From Bradyrhizobium xenonodulans (GTDB lineage: Bacteria > Pseudomonadota > Alphaproteobacteria > Rhizobiales > Xanthobacteraceae), in the NCBI RefSeq assembly GCF_027594865.1, contig NZ_CP089391.1, positions 7,408,501-7,472,500 on the forward strand: a DNA stretch of 64,000 nt, read 5' to 3'. Under the pieces are notes generated by a model that did no database searches, had not been told where the DNA came from, and saw nothing but the letters and a program-made list of their open reading frames with translations. Each line of letters opens with the position of its first letter. Position 1 is the first letter of the stretch. A program made the position numbers and the translations under genes. Of the stretch, positions 46,148 through 56,214 are shown piece after piece.

Positions 46148-47500
46148 TGCTCGATCCCTCCGCTTGGCGGACACCAGATTGCGATATCCGCGAGCGAAGG
46201 CGCACTAGGGACTTGCCTAGGGGCGCACGATATTCCGGCCTTCGCATCGCGCGGTGGCGGAGAGCCGTCGGACCGGGCCTGGTCAAGACCACCATTCCCG
46301 GCGACATGCTCGACGAAATGCGTGAAACCTACGCCGACGACCAGCTTCACAGGAGAACGACCGGCGGATAGGGAGGTCGATGACGCGCTTGGAGAGAAAC
46401 TGACTGCCACGATCTGGGATGGCCCGCCCGAAACCCTTCGGCTCACGAGCGCCTCCTGCTCCAGGTGCTTTGCGTCGGATCGCCCAAGGTAATCCGCCAG
46501 CTGCTCGATCGCACTACCACGAAATTGGTTACCTCGAGACGACGAGCCGACGACGGAAACTCCGAACTCTTCCGCCAGCTCGATCGACATCAGATGAGGT
46601 GTCACGGTGCCCAGCAGGCCTTCCATTTTCCTGAATATCTCGAGCCCGTCCCAATCGATGTCGGACCAATGGAGAAACGGCAGTCCCGGAGGCAGCTTGC
46701 GCCGCATCGCCAGCATCGATGTCTGCCAAGACAAGGACGGCTGGCCGCCGGTGTAGATCACCAGGTCGTCCTTGGCGCCGTTGGCCTCGATCGCATGCCT
46801 GTGGAAGGATGCGAAATTCTCGCCCAGAAGGACACAGCGAAGCCACCGAGACAGGTCGACCTGATCGATGATCCCGTGCGGAACGCCAAGGTAAGGCACG
46901 CTCGTGGGATCGACAGCCCACCGATGGTTATCGGTCCCGATACGTGGAACGGCATCGCGATCCGGTCGAGGCCTAAAGCCGAGAGCACCGCCCTGGGATG
47001 CCCTGACGGCATGTCCCTGGCGAAGGATAGGAAACGGACGAGCGCGGCCTCATGATCATCAAGAAATTTGCTGTCCTTGGCGATATCCACTGAGAGCGAG
47101 CGATAATCGGACCCGAGATGACGCTCGGCGACGATTTCCGCTGCGAACCGGGCAATCGTTCCAATGCGCGAAGCGCCCTCCGGTCCTATTCCCCACCAAT
47201 TGCGCCCACGTCGCCAAGCCGCCGCGACGTCGTCCAACGCAGCTTCCATCCACGGGCGCTCGAGGAACCACGTAACGCTTCGAGGACCTCGCCGGCGACT
47301 GTCGCGCTTGGTATGGGGCCGAGTGTCAAGAAAAAGCGGAGTGCGAACTCTGATCCCGGAAAACGACCTGGATCGATTTCTCCGTGGGTTACCCGCGGCC
47401 TGACCGTGCGAGAGAACTTGCGGGGAAACCGCAAACGAACGGACATCGGCGGAAAGGGGGGCAGAGGCGGAATTTCGGCGACCGCAGACCCCAGCTTCAT
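46144..47500 (-). pseudogene. DUF2220 (JetD C-terminal/TOPRIM-like) protein, several frameshifts
   Basis: N-terminal part from the ATG at 47500 (MKLGSAVAEIPPLPPFPPMS). It continues in other frames through WMEAALDDVAAAWRRGRNWW and DSKFLDDHEAALVRFLSFAR to the DUF2220 core: DLVIYTGGQPSLSWQT, FLHWSDIDWDGLEIFRKM. Homology ends near 46410. In Wadjet, JetD carries this domain and cuts DNA, but no jetA, jetB or jetC is present and the N-terminus is not clearly DUF3322. A dead, solitary relative. Confidence 0.65.
46205..46220 (-). promoter_or_regulatory. lux-type box C, before the amidase gene
   Basis: CTAGGGACTTGCCTAG, CT-N12-AG. Centre is 65 bp before the amidase ATG at 46147. Confidence 0.7.
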
Positions 47501-47692
47501 TTTTGACTGAGACGCGGCTCAAATCCTGCTTCCTCCGACGACACCGCCGTGAGGTCGCCAATCGCCGGGTCCAACCGGACCTGCCTCGGCCAGTCTGGCT
47601 GCTCCCAGGGATCGGCTTCCGAGGCTGCGCACCCGAGAGCACGAGGAGTTCTCGCGAGATGCCGAAGTCCCGGGCTCCCCCGTGGGCCTTCA

Positions 47693-47708
47693 CTAGGAAT
47701 GTCCCTAG
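47693..47708 (+). promoter_or_regulatory. lux-type box D, before the 196-residue/outer-membrane pair
   Basis: CTAGGAATGTCCCTAG, CT-N12-AG. Centre is about 136 bp before the ATG at 47837, a longer leader than at the other sites. Nothing protein-like lies between 47501 and 47836. Confidence 0.6.
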
Positions 47709-47836
47709 TTATTCCGCGCTGGGTCCGATCCTAAGGTCCACCGGTGGCCAGCCGCGGCCGCTCTGCGAGAAACGGGATCAACCCGCCCATGTGAGAGCCT
47801 TCGGCCGGATGATGACGAAGCGCGTCGAACAGGGGG

Positions 47837-48427
47837 ATGACCATGGCGAAAAACTCGAAGCGGGCGGCGCGCAAGGCGGTAACGGCCGCGGTCGCACGGC
47901 TGACGTCATCGACGGGGCCGCTGACCGACAAGACCAAGCTCGACAGCCTCGGACTGAGCGGAGACCTCAGAAAGGTTCTCAATTCGTCGGTCGTTCTTCA
48001 CGCGCGCCTCGACGGCATTCCACTTGCCGGTCGTCCCAAGGGCCTGGATGGAGACACCATCGGAGAACTCACCAATAGCCTGGCCAGCATCGTCTCAAGC
48101 GGTCCGGCGCGTGCCGCTGCGGCTCGCTATCCCCTGCCCGCCATCAAGGCGGACGTGAAGCTCGTGATGGCGCGCGTCAAACACGTCAATCCCGCGGAGA
48201 TCAAAGATACGGACAAGCTCAAAGCCTGGAATTTCACCCGCATCGATTGCCGCGGGTTGGCTCAGATGGTGAACCTCTACTACTACAATGAACGGAACAT
48301 GGTTCTGACTCCATGGCTACATCCGAGCGAAATCGACAGCCCGGAAATGACCGTGAACGATGTCGCCGCCGTAGTCGACGGACACAATCCCGGACGCCGG
48401 TCGCCGGCTGCCGCATCTCCCTTCTGA
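47837..48427 (+). CDS. Hypothetical protein with two carrier-protein-like repeats
   Basis: 196 residues. Basic N-terminus (MAKNSKRAARKAVTAAVARL). Two segments, TDKTKLDSLGLSGDLRKVLN and DTDKLKAWNFTRIDCRGLAQ, follow the D-x-L-x-x-L/N-F pattern of acyl-carrier-like helices, but the Ser for phosphopantetheine is not in place. This is a loose resemblance only. The stop is 6 bp before the next gene, a beta-barrel outer-membrane protein, so they form an operon behind lux-type box D. Confidence 0.6.
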   Translation: MTMAKNSKRAARKAVTAAVARLTSSTGPLTDKTKLDSLGLSGDLRKVLNSSVVLHARLDGIPLAGRPKGLDGDTIGELTNSLASIVSSGPARAAAARYPLPAIKADVKLVMARVKHVNPAEIKDTDKLKAWNFTRIDCRGLAQMVNLYYYNERNMVLTPWLHPSEIDSPEMTVNDVAAVVDGHNPGRRSPAAASPF

Positions 48428-48433
48428 CCGGTC

Positions 48434-49612
48434 ATGCGAATCACGGGGCTCAAGATGACGGGCAAAAGCATCGGTATATGGGGATTCATTCTCACGGCGG
48501 TGCTCGGCGCCATAGCGCAACCGTCTTGGGCGAAGGAACTCAGCCAGCAGGATCTTCAGGATCTCCTGCGTGGCTATTCCGAGCTCAGTCCTAAGGAGCG
48601 CGCCGAGCTGAAGGGACCTGTCGAGGCCGCGCTCGCCAGGCTGAAGAAAAAACCCGCATCGCCCCGCGCCCCCGCAGCTCTCCCGGTGGATGTCAGGTCC
48701 GCGAACGCGGCAGCAACGCCGAAAGCGATAGATATCAAGAAGGACAACGACATCAAGACCGAATTCCTGATTCGCGAATCCTACGCGCCCATCGCCTACA
48801 TCACTCTCGACGGCGATCTGTCGGACAACGGCGCTTCGTTCACCTACACGCGCAATCTCGCGAACAAATTCGATACATTCGTCGGAAAGGGTGCCGTGTT
48901 GATGGCCGTGCACGGCAACACGAATCTGAACTACACGGGCGATCCCAACAAAGCGCGAATGACCTACTTCAATTTCGCGCCCGGGATAGAGTTCGACACG
49001 ACGCTTTCGAAGGGCACGATGACCGGGTCGATATCCGCAATGGCCGGTTTCGAAGCCGAAATCCAGGGCGGCGGTCCGATACCCATGCAATATCTTCGCA
49101 CCAACGCGACCTACACCACCGACTACGATCAACAGGCCCGTATCTACGGGCTGGAATCGATGTGGCAACCTTGGGCCCCCGATTGGTTCATCGGATCGAG
49201 TTTCCGGGCGAACGAAGCGCTTGGAATGTGGGTCAGCTTCTTCCCGACGCTCGCCTCCGACTATTATCGCGTCGAGAACGCCGGAACATTCGATCAACTC
49301 AAGAACCGCGACTATCTCTGGGCCGGTACCAAGATGAGCGGCAACGTTTGGTTCGATAAGGGCTTCCTGAAGCCCTTCTCCTTCTATCTTCGCTACTATT
49401 ATCTCTACGACGTGCTCCATCCCAGCCACAACGAAGTCAACTACTTCCAAGGCGGAATGAAATACAAGCTAACGCCTGACGGCCGCATCGCGCTCGATTT
49501 TCGATACACCAATGGAACGACACTCCGTACCCTCAACTGGAAGAACGAGTTCTACACCGGTCTCACCGTCAAGATCGGCGAACTGCAGACTTCCGGAGAT
49601 GTGCCGAAGTAG
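48434..49612 (+). CDS. Outer-membrane beta-barrel protein
   Basis: 392 residues: signal peptide (WGFILTAVLGAIAQPSWA), a short helical periplasmic segment (LSQQDLQDLLRGYSELSPKE) with a Lys/Pro linker, then from about residue 115 alternating aromatic strands (ASFTYTRNLANKFDTFVG, MTYFNFAPGIEFDTTL, FSFYLRYYYLYDV, IALDFRYTNG). About a dozen strands are suggested. No catalytic motif seen. Partner of the 196-residue protein; likely quorum-regulated. Confidence 0.7.
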   Translation: MRITGLKMTGKSIGIWGFILTAVLGAIAQPSWAKELSQQDLQDLLRGYSELSPKERAELKGPVEAALARLKKKPASPRAPAALPVDVRSANAAATPKAIDIKKDNDIKTEFLIRESYAPIAYITLDGDLSDNGASFTYTRNLANKFDTFVGKGAVLMAVHGNTNLNYTGDPNKARMTYFNFAPGIEFDTTLSKGTMTGSISAMAGFEAEIQGGGPIPMQYLRTNATYTTDYDQQARIYGLESMWQPWAPDWFIGSSFRANEALGMWVSFFPTLASDYYRVENAGTFDQLKNRDYLWAGTKMSGNVWFDKGFLKPFSFYLRYYYLYDVLHPSHNEVNYFQGGMKYKLTPDGRIALDFRYTNGTTLRTLNWKNEFYTGLTVKIGELQTSGDVPK

Positions 49613-49663
49613 CAGCGCTCGCGCCATTTCATAGCTGAGCCCGTTCACCTTAAGATCAAAAAG

Positions 49664-51400
49664 ATGCCGAGCGATTCGGGCTACCAGATCGTCACTGCAG
49701 ATGATTTCGCGCGCCGCTTCTCACTTCGCGGCCCGAATTTAATGTGGCTGCTCGGCGCGGGAACGTCTGCGGCTGCTGGCATTCCGACAGCTTGGGACAT
49801 GATATGGGAATTCAAGCAGCAGCTCTACGTTAGCCAGCGTCGCGTCTCTCCCAAAATGGTCGCCGATCTCGCTAATCCGGCCGTACAGCGCAATATTCAG
49901 TCCTTCATCGACGGACTTGGAAGCTTTCCGGCTCCAGGCACGCCCGAAGAATATGCATCCTTTTTCGAGGCCGCCTACGCAAACGAAGCCGATCGCCGAA
50001 CTTACCTAGATTCCAAGATTCGCGGCGCCAAACCTTCTTACGGCCATATCGCACTCGCGACGTTGATGCGCTGCAACCGGACGCGGCTGGTCTGGACAAC
50101 GAACTTCGATCCGCTCGTCGCGGACGGGTGCGCGAAGGTCTACGGAGGGACAGGACATCTCACGACCGTGGCTATCGAATCCGCAGGTCTCGGGCGAGAA
50201 GTCATGGACGAGGGCCGGTGGCCGGCGGAAATCAAACTGCACGGCGACTTTCGTTCCCGGCGACTGAAGAACACGACGGATGAGCTTCGCGAACAGGATG
50301 CGAGACTGCGAGCTGCCTTCATCGGCGCCTGCGGTCGCTGGGGTCTAATCGTCGCCGGTTATAGTGGCCGTGACGACTCGATCATCGACGCGCTTGAGGG
50401 TGCCCTGGACGACGAAGTAGCTTTTCCAGCCGGCATTTTCTGGCTTCATCGCGGCGAGGGGCCTCCCCTTCCCCGGGTCGAGAAGCTGTTGGCTCGAGCG
50501 GCGAGCAAGAGCGTCGATGGCGGCCTCGTTTCGATCGAGAATTTCGACGAGGCGCTTCGCGATCTGGTCAGATTGGTTGCCGATCTGGATACGGAAGTGC
50601 TGGATAGTATGGCCGCCGAGCGTCGGGTGCTGTCTCCGGCGCCGCGGCCGGGCGACAACCGCAACTTTCCCGTGGTCCGGCTCAACGCCCTCGAAGTGAC
50701 GGCTCCAACAGTCTGTCGCAGGATCGTCTGCTCGATCGGAGGCGTCGCGGAGGTCAGAAACGCGGTCGAGGCCGCGGATGTCGCGATGGTCGCTACTCGC
50801 TCGAAGGCAGGCGTTCTCGCTTTCGGTAGCGATGCCGACGCGCGCGCGGCCCTCCAAGGCTACATGATCGAAGACATCGATCTGCATCCGATCGACATAA
50901 GGCGATTGCGCTACGAAAGTCAGGAGCGCGGACTGATCCGTGAAGCGCTGACGCGAGCGCTCGCCCGCAAACACGACCTTTGGACCGTGCGTCGCAGAAG
51001 CGCCGATTTGTTGACCCCGGAGACGGCGTCTGACGACAAGTGGACGAAATTGCGCCGCCTGACAGGTTCGCTGGCAGGTTCGGTCGCCAAACATGAAGAA
51101 CTCGAGTGGCGCGAAGGCGTTTCCGTCAGATTGGATTGGGCCGACAATCGGCTTTGGCTGCTGATCGAACCACGGACGGTTTTCGAAGGCATCAACGACG
51201 ATAACAGGATGGCGGCAACGGACTTTGCGCGCGAGCGGACCATCAGGCGCTATAACCCAAAGTTGAACGACATCCTCTCGTTCTGGTCGGACCTGTTTTC
51301 GACCGGAAACGACGAAATCCATGCCCTCGGCGTAACTTCCGGCGTGGACGCCGGCTTTCGGCTTGGCAGCACGACTGCATTCTCGAGGAGAGCCCGTTGA
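49664..51400 (+). CDS. SIR2-APAZ effector of a short-Argonaute (SPARSA) system
   Basis: 578 residues. N-terminal SIR2-like NADase domain: WLLGAGTSAAAGIPTAWD, RLVWTTNFDPLV, IKLHGDF and LIVAGYSGRDDSI. The C-terminal part (about 340-578) is an APAZ-type domain, known only beside short Argonautes (VVRLNALEVTAPTVCRRI, EWREGVSVRLDWADNRLWLL, KLNDILSFWS). Known SPARSA effectors deplete NAD when the Argonaute detects invader nucleic acid with its guide. The stop overlaps the next start (TGATG). All SIR2 motifs are intact. Confidence 0.9.
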   Translation: MPSDSGYQIVTADDFARRFSLRGPNLMWLLGAGTSAAAGIPTAWDMIWEFKQQLYVSQRRVSPKMVADLANPAVQRNIQSFIDGLGSFPAPGTPEEYASFFEAAYANEADRRTYLDSKIRGAKPSYGHIALATLMRCNRTRLVWTTNFDPLVADGCAKVYGGTGHLTTVAIESAGLGREVMDEGRWPAEIKLHGDFRSRRLKNTTDELREQDARLRAAFIGACGRWGLIVAGYSGRDDSIIDALEGALDDEVAFPAGIFWLHRGEGPPLPRVEKLLARAASKSVDGGLVSIENFDEALRDLVRLVADLDTEVLDSMAAERRVLSPAPRPGDNRNFPVVRLNALEVTAPTVCRRIVCSIGGVAEVRNAVEAADVAMVATRSKAGVLAFGSDADARAALQGYMIEDIDLHPIDIRRLRYESQERGLIREALTRALARKHDLWTVRRRSADLLTPETASDDKWTKLRRLTGSLAGSVAKHEELEWREGVSVRLDWADNRLWLLIEPRTVFEGINDDNRMAATDFARERTIRRYNPKLNDILSFWSDLFSTGNDEIHALGVTSGVDAGFRLGSTTAFSRRAR

Positions 51401-52821
51401 TGACAAGCGAGATCTCCCCCCACCTCTGGTTTCCGGAAGCCAGGCTCACCTTTCATCCGGACCGCGCTTCGGACGTCGAAATCCACCCCTTGCGCGGCCT
51501 GCTTCGCTTCGGCCCCTACTCCTCGGGGCTCGTCCCGGATCCGATCCGCATCGCGACGATCGCTCCAGCGGGCGAAGGACACCGGTTGTACGCCTTCATG
51601 AAGGAACTCGCGCAAGAGTTCGAGCCGACCGAACGGAAGGACTATTTGCCGAAGTGGCAGGGCTTCCGCGCCACGTTCAATCTCGAGATGCGGGGAGCCG
51701 CCAAGGGCTGCCACATCGAATTGGACGCCAGGCTCGCGGGAGAGATGAAGGATTCGCCCACTCCTCACGTCATCCTCGCCGATCGACTCCTGCGCGCCAT
51801 CCAGACGCTCGAGATGCGGCGCGAAGAGTTCGATATCATCTTCATCTACGTCCCGCTGAGCTGGAAGTCGGGATTCGTCGGCACGAAAGGCGACGATTTC
51901 GACCTTCACGACCATCTGAAGGCCGCGACAGCGGCGCGGCGGATCCCCATTCAGCTCGTCCGCGAAGACCGCGCGCTTGCCTACCCCGATCGCGCCAGCG
52001 TCATGTGGCGCATCGGCCTGGCGTTGTACACCAAGGCCGGCGGCGTACCTTGGAAGCTCGCGGAGGCCGACCCGGAAGCCGCGTACATCGGAATTTCGTA
52101 CGCAGTTCGCCCGAGCGACTCCGATAAGCCGCGTTTCGTGACCTGCTGTAGCCAGGTTTTCGACGCCGAGGGCGCCGGCCTCGAGTTCGTCGCATACGAC
52201 GCGCACGAGGTCGAGGTGCACCGGGACAATCCGTTTCTTTCAAGGAGCGAGATGTTCCGCGTCATGACGCGCTCAATGGACCTCTATCGGCGACGACATT
52301 CCGGACGGACGCCGCGTTCTGTCACGGTCCACAAGACGACCGAGTTCCAGCCGCAAGAAATCGATGGTTGCATGGAAGCGCTCCATCTTTGCGAAACGGT
52401 CGATCTCGTCCAGGTCGTCGAGGATGTCGGCTGGAGAGGCGTGCGCGTCGAGCGAAGTCGACAGGGCGGCTCCAAAGGCGAAGTCGCTCGCTATCCCGTC
52501 TCGCGCGGCACCCTGCTTCCCTTGGGAGATCGGGAATCCCTTCTTTGGATGCACGGAGACGTCGTCGGCATCGGCAGGGGCGCGTATTTCCAAGGAAGCC
52601 GAAGCACGCCGCGTCCTATTCGGCTTGTGCGGCACGCCGGTCATGGTCCATGGGATCAGACCGCGCGCTCAGCACTCGCGCTGGCGAAAATGAATTGGAA
52701 CAACGACGCGCTGTACGATCCTCTTCCGGTGACCATGGGGTATGCGAAGGTATTGGCCCGCGTCGTGAAGCGGATGAGCGGCCTCGGCTCGGCCCCGTAC
52801 CAATTCCGCTTCTTCATGTAG
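51400..52821 (+). CDS. Short prokaryotic Argonaute (MID-PIWI)
   Basis: About 473 residues, the length of short pAgos that lack N and PAZ domains. FGPYSSGLVPDPIRIATIAP at the N-terminus; MID region with DIIFIYVPLSWKSG and IPIQLVRED; PIWI fold with AYIGISYAVRPSD, RTPRSVTVHKTTEF and PIRLVRHAGHGPWDQTARSALALAKMNWNN. The DEDX catalytic tetrad is not kept, as usual for this class, so it is a guide-directed sensor rather than a nuclease. Paired with the SIR2-APAZ gene by a 1-bp overlap. Confidence 0.92.
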   Translation: MTSEISPHLWFPEARLTFHPDRASDVEIHPLRGLLRFGPYSSGLVPDPIRIATIAPAGEGHRLYAFMKELAQEFEPTERKDYLPKWQGFRATFNLEMRGAAKGCHIELDARLAGEMKDSPTPHVILADRLLRAIQTLEMRREEFDIIFIYVPLSWKSGFVGTKGDDFDLHDHLKAATAARRIPIQLVREDRALAYPDRASVMWRIGLALYTKAGGVPWKLAEADPEAAYIGISYAVRPSDSDKPRFVTCCSQVFDAEGAGLEFVAYDAHEVEVHRDNPFLSRSEMFRVMTRSMDLYRRRHSGRTPRSVTVHKTTEFQPQEIDGCMEALHLCETVDLVQVVEDVGWRGVRVERSRQGGSKGEVARYPVSRGTLLPLGDRESLLWMHGDVVGIGRGAYFQGSRSTPRPIRLVRHAGHGPWDQTARSALALAKMNWNNDALYDPLPVTMGYAKVLARVVKRMSGLGSAPYQFRFFM

Positions 52822-52924
52822 GCTCGGACGCAGCCACCAACCGTGCGATTCTAAAGAGGGGCTGCGGAGGCTTGCGCGACCATCGCCTCACGCTATCGAC
52901 ACGCGAAGAACCGCGCTTTCGATG

Positions 52925-53300
52925 CAGTCGCCGAGTCTTCGCACGTAGTCGGTTCGCTCCGGTAATGGCCGCCGCATTATGAACGAGGGATGTTCCAGTC
53001 GGATCACTTTGGGCCCCGACTCGACCCCGGCGGCCAACCTGGCGTTCCCACGTCCGCTCCAAGGCTTCCCCGACCACCGAACTCAGCCCTATCACCACAT
53101 CCGAACTTCCACAGCGCATGATGCTCCAACTCTTCGACGAGTTCGGCGCAGGTCGGGTAACGTTCGCGCCCCTGTTTGTCGAACAGCGCGCGAGGAATGA
53201 CGTTGTCGAAAGAGATCGAAACCGTGTCCGGCAGGCCCGCAGCCTCGATTGCACCACGCAGAAACTTGCCGGAGCGCGAGTTCGCCGAGAAGGCAGGAGA
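52925..53300 (-). pseudogene. Possible uracil-DNA-glycosylase-superfamily fragment
   Basis: Minus-strand pieces in two frames: SRSGKFLRGAIEAAGLPDTV and FDNVIPRALFDKQGRERYPT..., then (shifted) SSDVVIGLSSVVGEALER. The order SGKFL-IEAAGL, N-V-P, YPTC and D-V-V-I-GL recalls family 4/5 UDG-like proteins, but the N-terminal catalytic segment is missing. Assignment tentative; the gene is broken. Confidence 0.35.
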
Positions 53301-53349
53301 TGGTTTTTCGGTTGCCGGATCGAATTTCCTGCTCGGAAATCCGGGCTGA

Positions 53350-53960
53350 GCCTGAATCATGTTGTCGGGTGCCCGTTGGATTGCGGTTATTGCGTTCGCC
53401 ACCTATTCCGCAATTTCGCGATGCAACAACCCCACCTCGTCATGGGCGATGTCGAGGCGGTAGACCAACTGGCGGGACATTGAGCTTTTCGCCCGCACAC
53501 GACGCCTCTCCAGTTACTAAACCGCGCGACCGATCCGTTCCTGCCAGGCGTGAAGGATCATCTGTTCGGGACGCTCGAAGAGCTGGACCGAAGATGCCTG
53601 GCCAATCCGATCCTCGTGATCACCCGATGGAAAGTCCTCCCCGAAGACGTCGCGCGGCTGGAACGATTGAGGTACATTCGACCGACTGTTCTGGTGACCT
53701 GGTCCGGCATCGAGGACGACCTGATCGAGCCCGTAGCCAGCTCGATCGCGGAGGACTCGATGAAAGTACTCAAAGCTAACGCAAAGCGGACAAAGTCGAT
53801 CCTGTACTGGCGACATCACCACGATCAGAGACCTCGCCGAACTCGCGGGCCTCGATGTAGCTACCGTGGACGTGAATGATCGTCGGATCGAAGTCGCTGG
53901 AAGCACCGAGCAGCAGCGCTATTTCGTACAGCATTCGCTGAATTTTCAGGTGCACGACCG
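53350..53960 (+). pseudogene. Radical-SAM protein (spore-photoproduct-lyase-like), frameshifted
   Basis: Reads SLNHVVGCPLDCGYCVRHLF, with the CxxxCxxC cluster. It shifts to NRATDPFLPGVKDHLFGTL and PILVITRWKVLPEDVARLER, PTVLVTWSGIEDDLIEPV, then shifts again near 53810. This is the layout of SplB-type radical-SAM enzymes. The part before the cluster is not identifiable. At least two indels, so inactive. Confidence 0.65.
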
Positions 53961-53964
53961 GGGC

Positions 53965-54301
53965 GCCACAATGTCCGGATCAAGCTCGAAATCATCACCA
54001 GGTCTCTCGGGGACTGGCGACCGTCTGCCGCAATCGATACCCTGAAATTGGCGAAGTCCTGAAGCCCGGCCTTGCGTCTTATGGACTGGAGAATTTCGGC
54101 CGTGAGCTTGGTCTCGCTGGCAAAGCCGCGGAGTTAACGGGTCGTGGTCATCATTCGGCTCTTTACGACGCTACATTGACCGGCCTGATCTTCATCGAAC
54201 TTCTCTCGCCTCTCTCCATGGAAGGCAGAGACAGGGCGATTCGGCGGCTGACATTCTTGACCCCAAGCAAGATTCGCTTTTATGAGCCGGCGCGTCGTTA
54301 A
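53965..54301 (+). pseudogene. DnaQ-like 3'-5' exonuclease, C-terminal part
   Basis: HNVRIKLEIITRSLGDWRPS and IDTLKLAKS, a frame change at a TGA near 54060, then KPGLASYGLENFGRELGL and the ExoIII motif GHHSALYDATLTG. The N-terminal ExoI motif is absent. It ends FYEPARR overlapping the start of the next gene (54282). One frameshift and the missing first motif make it non-functional. Confidence 0.65.
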
Positions 54302-54877
54302 GATTGCCATCACAGGCACCCATTCGACCGGAAAATCTAGCTTTCTCGACGCGCTTGAGCCCCGGCTGGTGGATTTGAATCTCAAAGTCGGCCGATTGGC
54401 GATCTTCCGCGCGCAGCAATCAGAGCTGGCTTTCCGATCCTGAGAGATCACACCTTCGAGAGCACTTTGTGGCTGATCTCCGAGTGCATGCGGCAGGAGG
54501 CGGCCGCTTCGCTCAAGAACGACGTCATCCTTGTCGATCGCCCGGTCTGCGACGCACTCTGTTATCTCCGCGCTGCATTGCAGTTGTCCGGGCGCCGAAT
54601 TCCGCCTCGTCGTATCGAGGCGCTCTCGAGCATCGTCGAGGCGCACACGCCGGACTACGACATACTTATCGCGACCGAGTTGGACGGAAACATTCCGCTC
54701 GGTCCTGGCCGCGACACGGACGACGAGCTCCGACAACTGGCCGCCGAGAATATTCGCGCTCTGATCTCGAAGATCGCGCCAGCAGCATCGACGATGAGTT
54801 ATGCCAACCGCAACGACATACTCGTCCGCACCCTCGACGAGACTTCGAGGATCCTGCGCAACGCTTTCTCCGAATGA
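54282..54877 (+). pseudogene. P-loop kinase/ATPase of the AAA_28 (NadR-like) type, frameshifted
   Basis: MSRRVVKIAITGTHSTGKSSFLDAL has Walker A (GTHSTGKSS). The frame is lost near 54410-54440 and resumes as WLISECMRQEAAASLKNDVI, LVDRPVCDALCYLRAALQL (Walker B/D-R-P) and YDILIATELDGNIP. Size fits a 190-residue nucleotide or small-molecule kinase. It overlaps both neighbours by a few bases, showing an original operon with the exonuclease and the aldo/keto reductase. Confidence 0.7.
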
Positions 54878-55754
54878 GGTTGGAGCGCATCGGCCTCGGC
54901 TGCATGGCGCTCACCGGCGTCTATGGAGCCGTATCCCGCGAAACGGCAATCGCGCTGATCCATCGTTCCCTCGATCTCGGTATAACCCATTTCGACACCG
55001 CCGAGCTTTACGGGCCGTACGCGAACGAAGAACTGCTCGCGGAAGCGCTCGGCCCCAGTAGCTCGGGCGTCACGATCGCCACGAAATTTGGGTATCGTCT
55101 CGATCGCGGCAAGATGGTGGGCCTGGACAGCACACCGGCCAACATCCGCCGGGCGGTCGAAGGCTCACTGCGACGGTTGCGCCGTGACCACATCGACGTC
55201 CTGTACCAACACCGCCCGGATCCGGCTGCACCGGTGGAAGATGTGGTTGGCGTCATGTCCGACCTCGTTCGCATGGTAAGGCCCGCGCCCTGGGTCTGTG
55301 TGCGATTGATCAAATCGCCTTCGAGAGAGCGCAGATCATCGCGCAGATCGCGTACGTGCAGAACGAATATTCTCTCATCCACCGCATGTCCGAGAACGGC
55401 CTCTTGACGCGTTTGGGACGCGAGAAACGTTTCGTATGCTATTCACCCGTGGGCCGCGGAATCCTGAGCGGCAAGAACTATCCGCTATCCGATCCGACGG
55501 ACTATCGCCGCAACGATGGGCGCTTCGAACCGTCCAAGCTGGTCGCACTTCGAGATCGCCTCAACGTTCTTTGGGATATCGCCAAGACCCGTGAGAAACC
55601 TCCCGCGGCCGTGGCCCTGGCTTGGCTTTTGTCCAGAGCGTCCAATGTTCACGTGATTCCGGGGCCAAAAACGATCGGTCAACTCGAAGACTGCATTTCG
55701 GCTGTCGACATTTCATTGACGACAGCCGAGCTCGCACGACTAGATGAATTCTAG
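54874..55754 (+). pseudogene. Aldo/keto reductase with a one-base deletion
   Basis: IGLGCMALTGVYG, catalytic Asp and Tyr in THFDTAELYGPYANEE, catalytic Lys in TIATKFGY, and the His of YQHRPDP are present. At 55275 one G is missing (cgcatggt for cgcgatggt), moving the rest (LGLCAIDQIAFERAQ, VQNEYSLIHR, SPVGRGILSGK, VIPGPKTIGQLEDC) into another frame. Restoring one base gives a complete 294-residue enzyme, so this is either very recent decay or a sequencing error. Confidence 0.85.
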
Positions 55755-56134
55755 CGCGTAATCACTCAACCCAGGCCGAGCCGGCCGGGCAAGCCGCGTC
55801 AAGTGCTAGAACTTGACCGCTATACCCGAATACAAGGACGACTCTGTTCAGCTTCGGTTCGTGGCAGCAGCAACGCAAGCAGGATGCACATTGTGATCGA
55901 GGCCGAAACTTGTTTTGCCAGTATCGGTACACGACCCATAGGTTTCCTCGCGACGACGTCGCTCGCGCTCGGCCGTCTCTCGATTATTGTCTTCATGCTG
56001 CGGTCGCGCAGACGATCCGTCCGATATTGAGTGACTATCGGGCGATATCCCATCGGTATCGCAAGTTCGGCCCGTTTGCTTTGGAAACTCCAAGGCGCCT
56101 CCGGAAGGCGCATGATGGGTCCCGAGAAGTACGC
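55755..56134. other. Gene-free stretch before the subtilase promoter
   Basis: No protein-like frame; nothing recognised. Confidence 0.4.
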
Positions 56135-56150
56135 CCCGGGACCTCCCTAG
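56135..56150 (+). promoter_or_regulatory. lux-type box E, before the subtilase pair
   Basis: CCCGGGACCTCCCTAG; the right half matches boxes A-D exactly and the left half differs at two positions. Centre is 72 bp before the subtilase ATG. Confidence 0.55.
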
Positions 56151-56214
56151 GTGACGCGGCTCGCCTCCGTTGCGAGCCTGCGGCGTCGGGATTCAGGACA
56201 TTGGCATCGTCGCG

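Noticed and set aside
46144..47500. Complete Wadjet system
   Set aside because: Only a frameshifted DUF2220 gene is present; no jetA, jetB or jetC.
48317..49450. 377-codon minus-strand frame
   Set aside because: Antisense to the outer-membrane protein gene, which has a signal peptide and beta-barrel pattern.
50345..51406. 353-codon minus-strand frame
   Set aside because: Antisense to the SIR2-APAZ gene.
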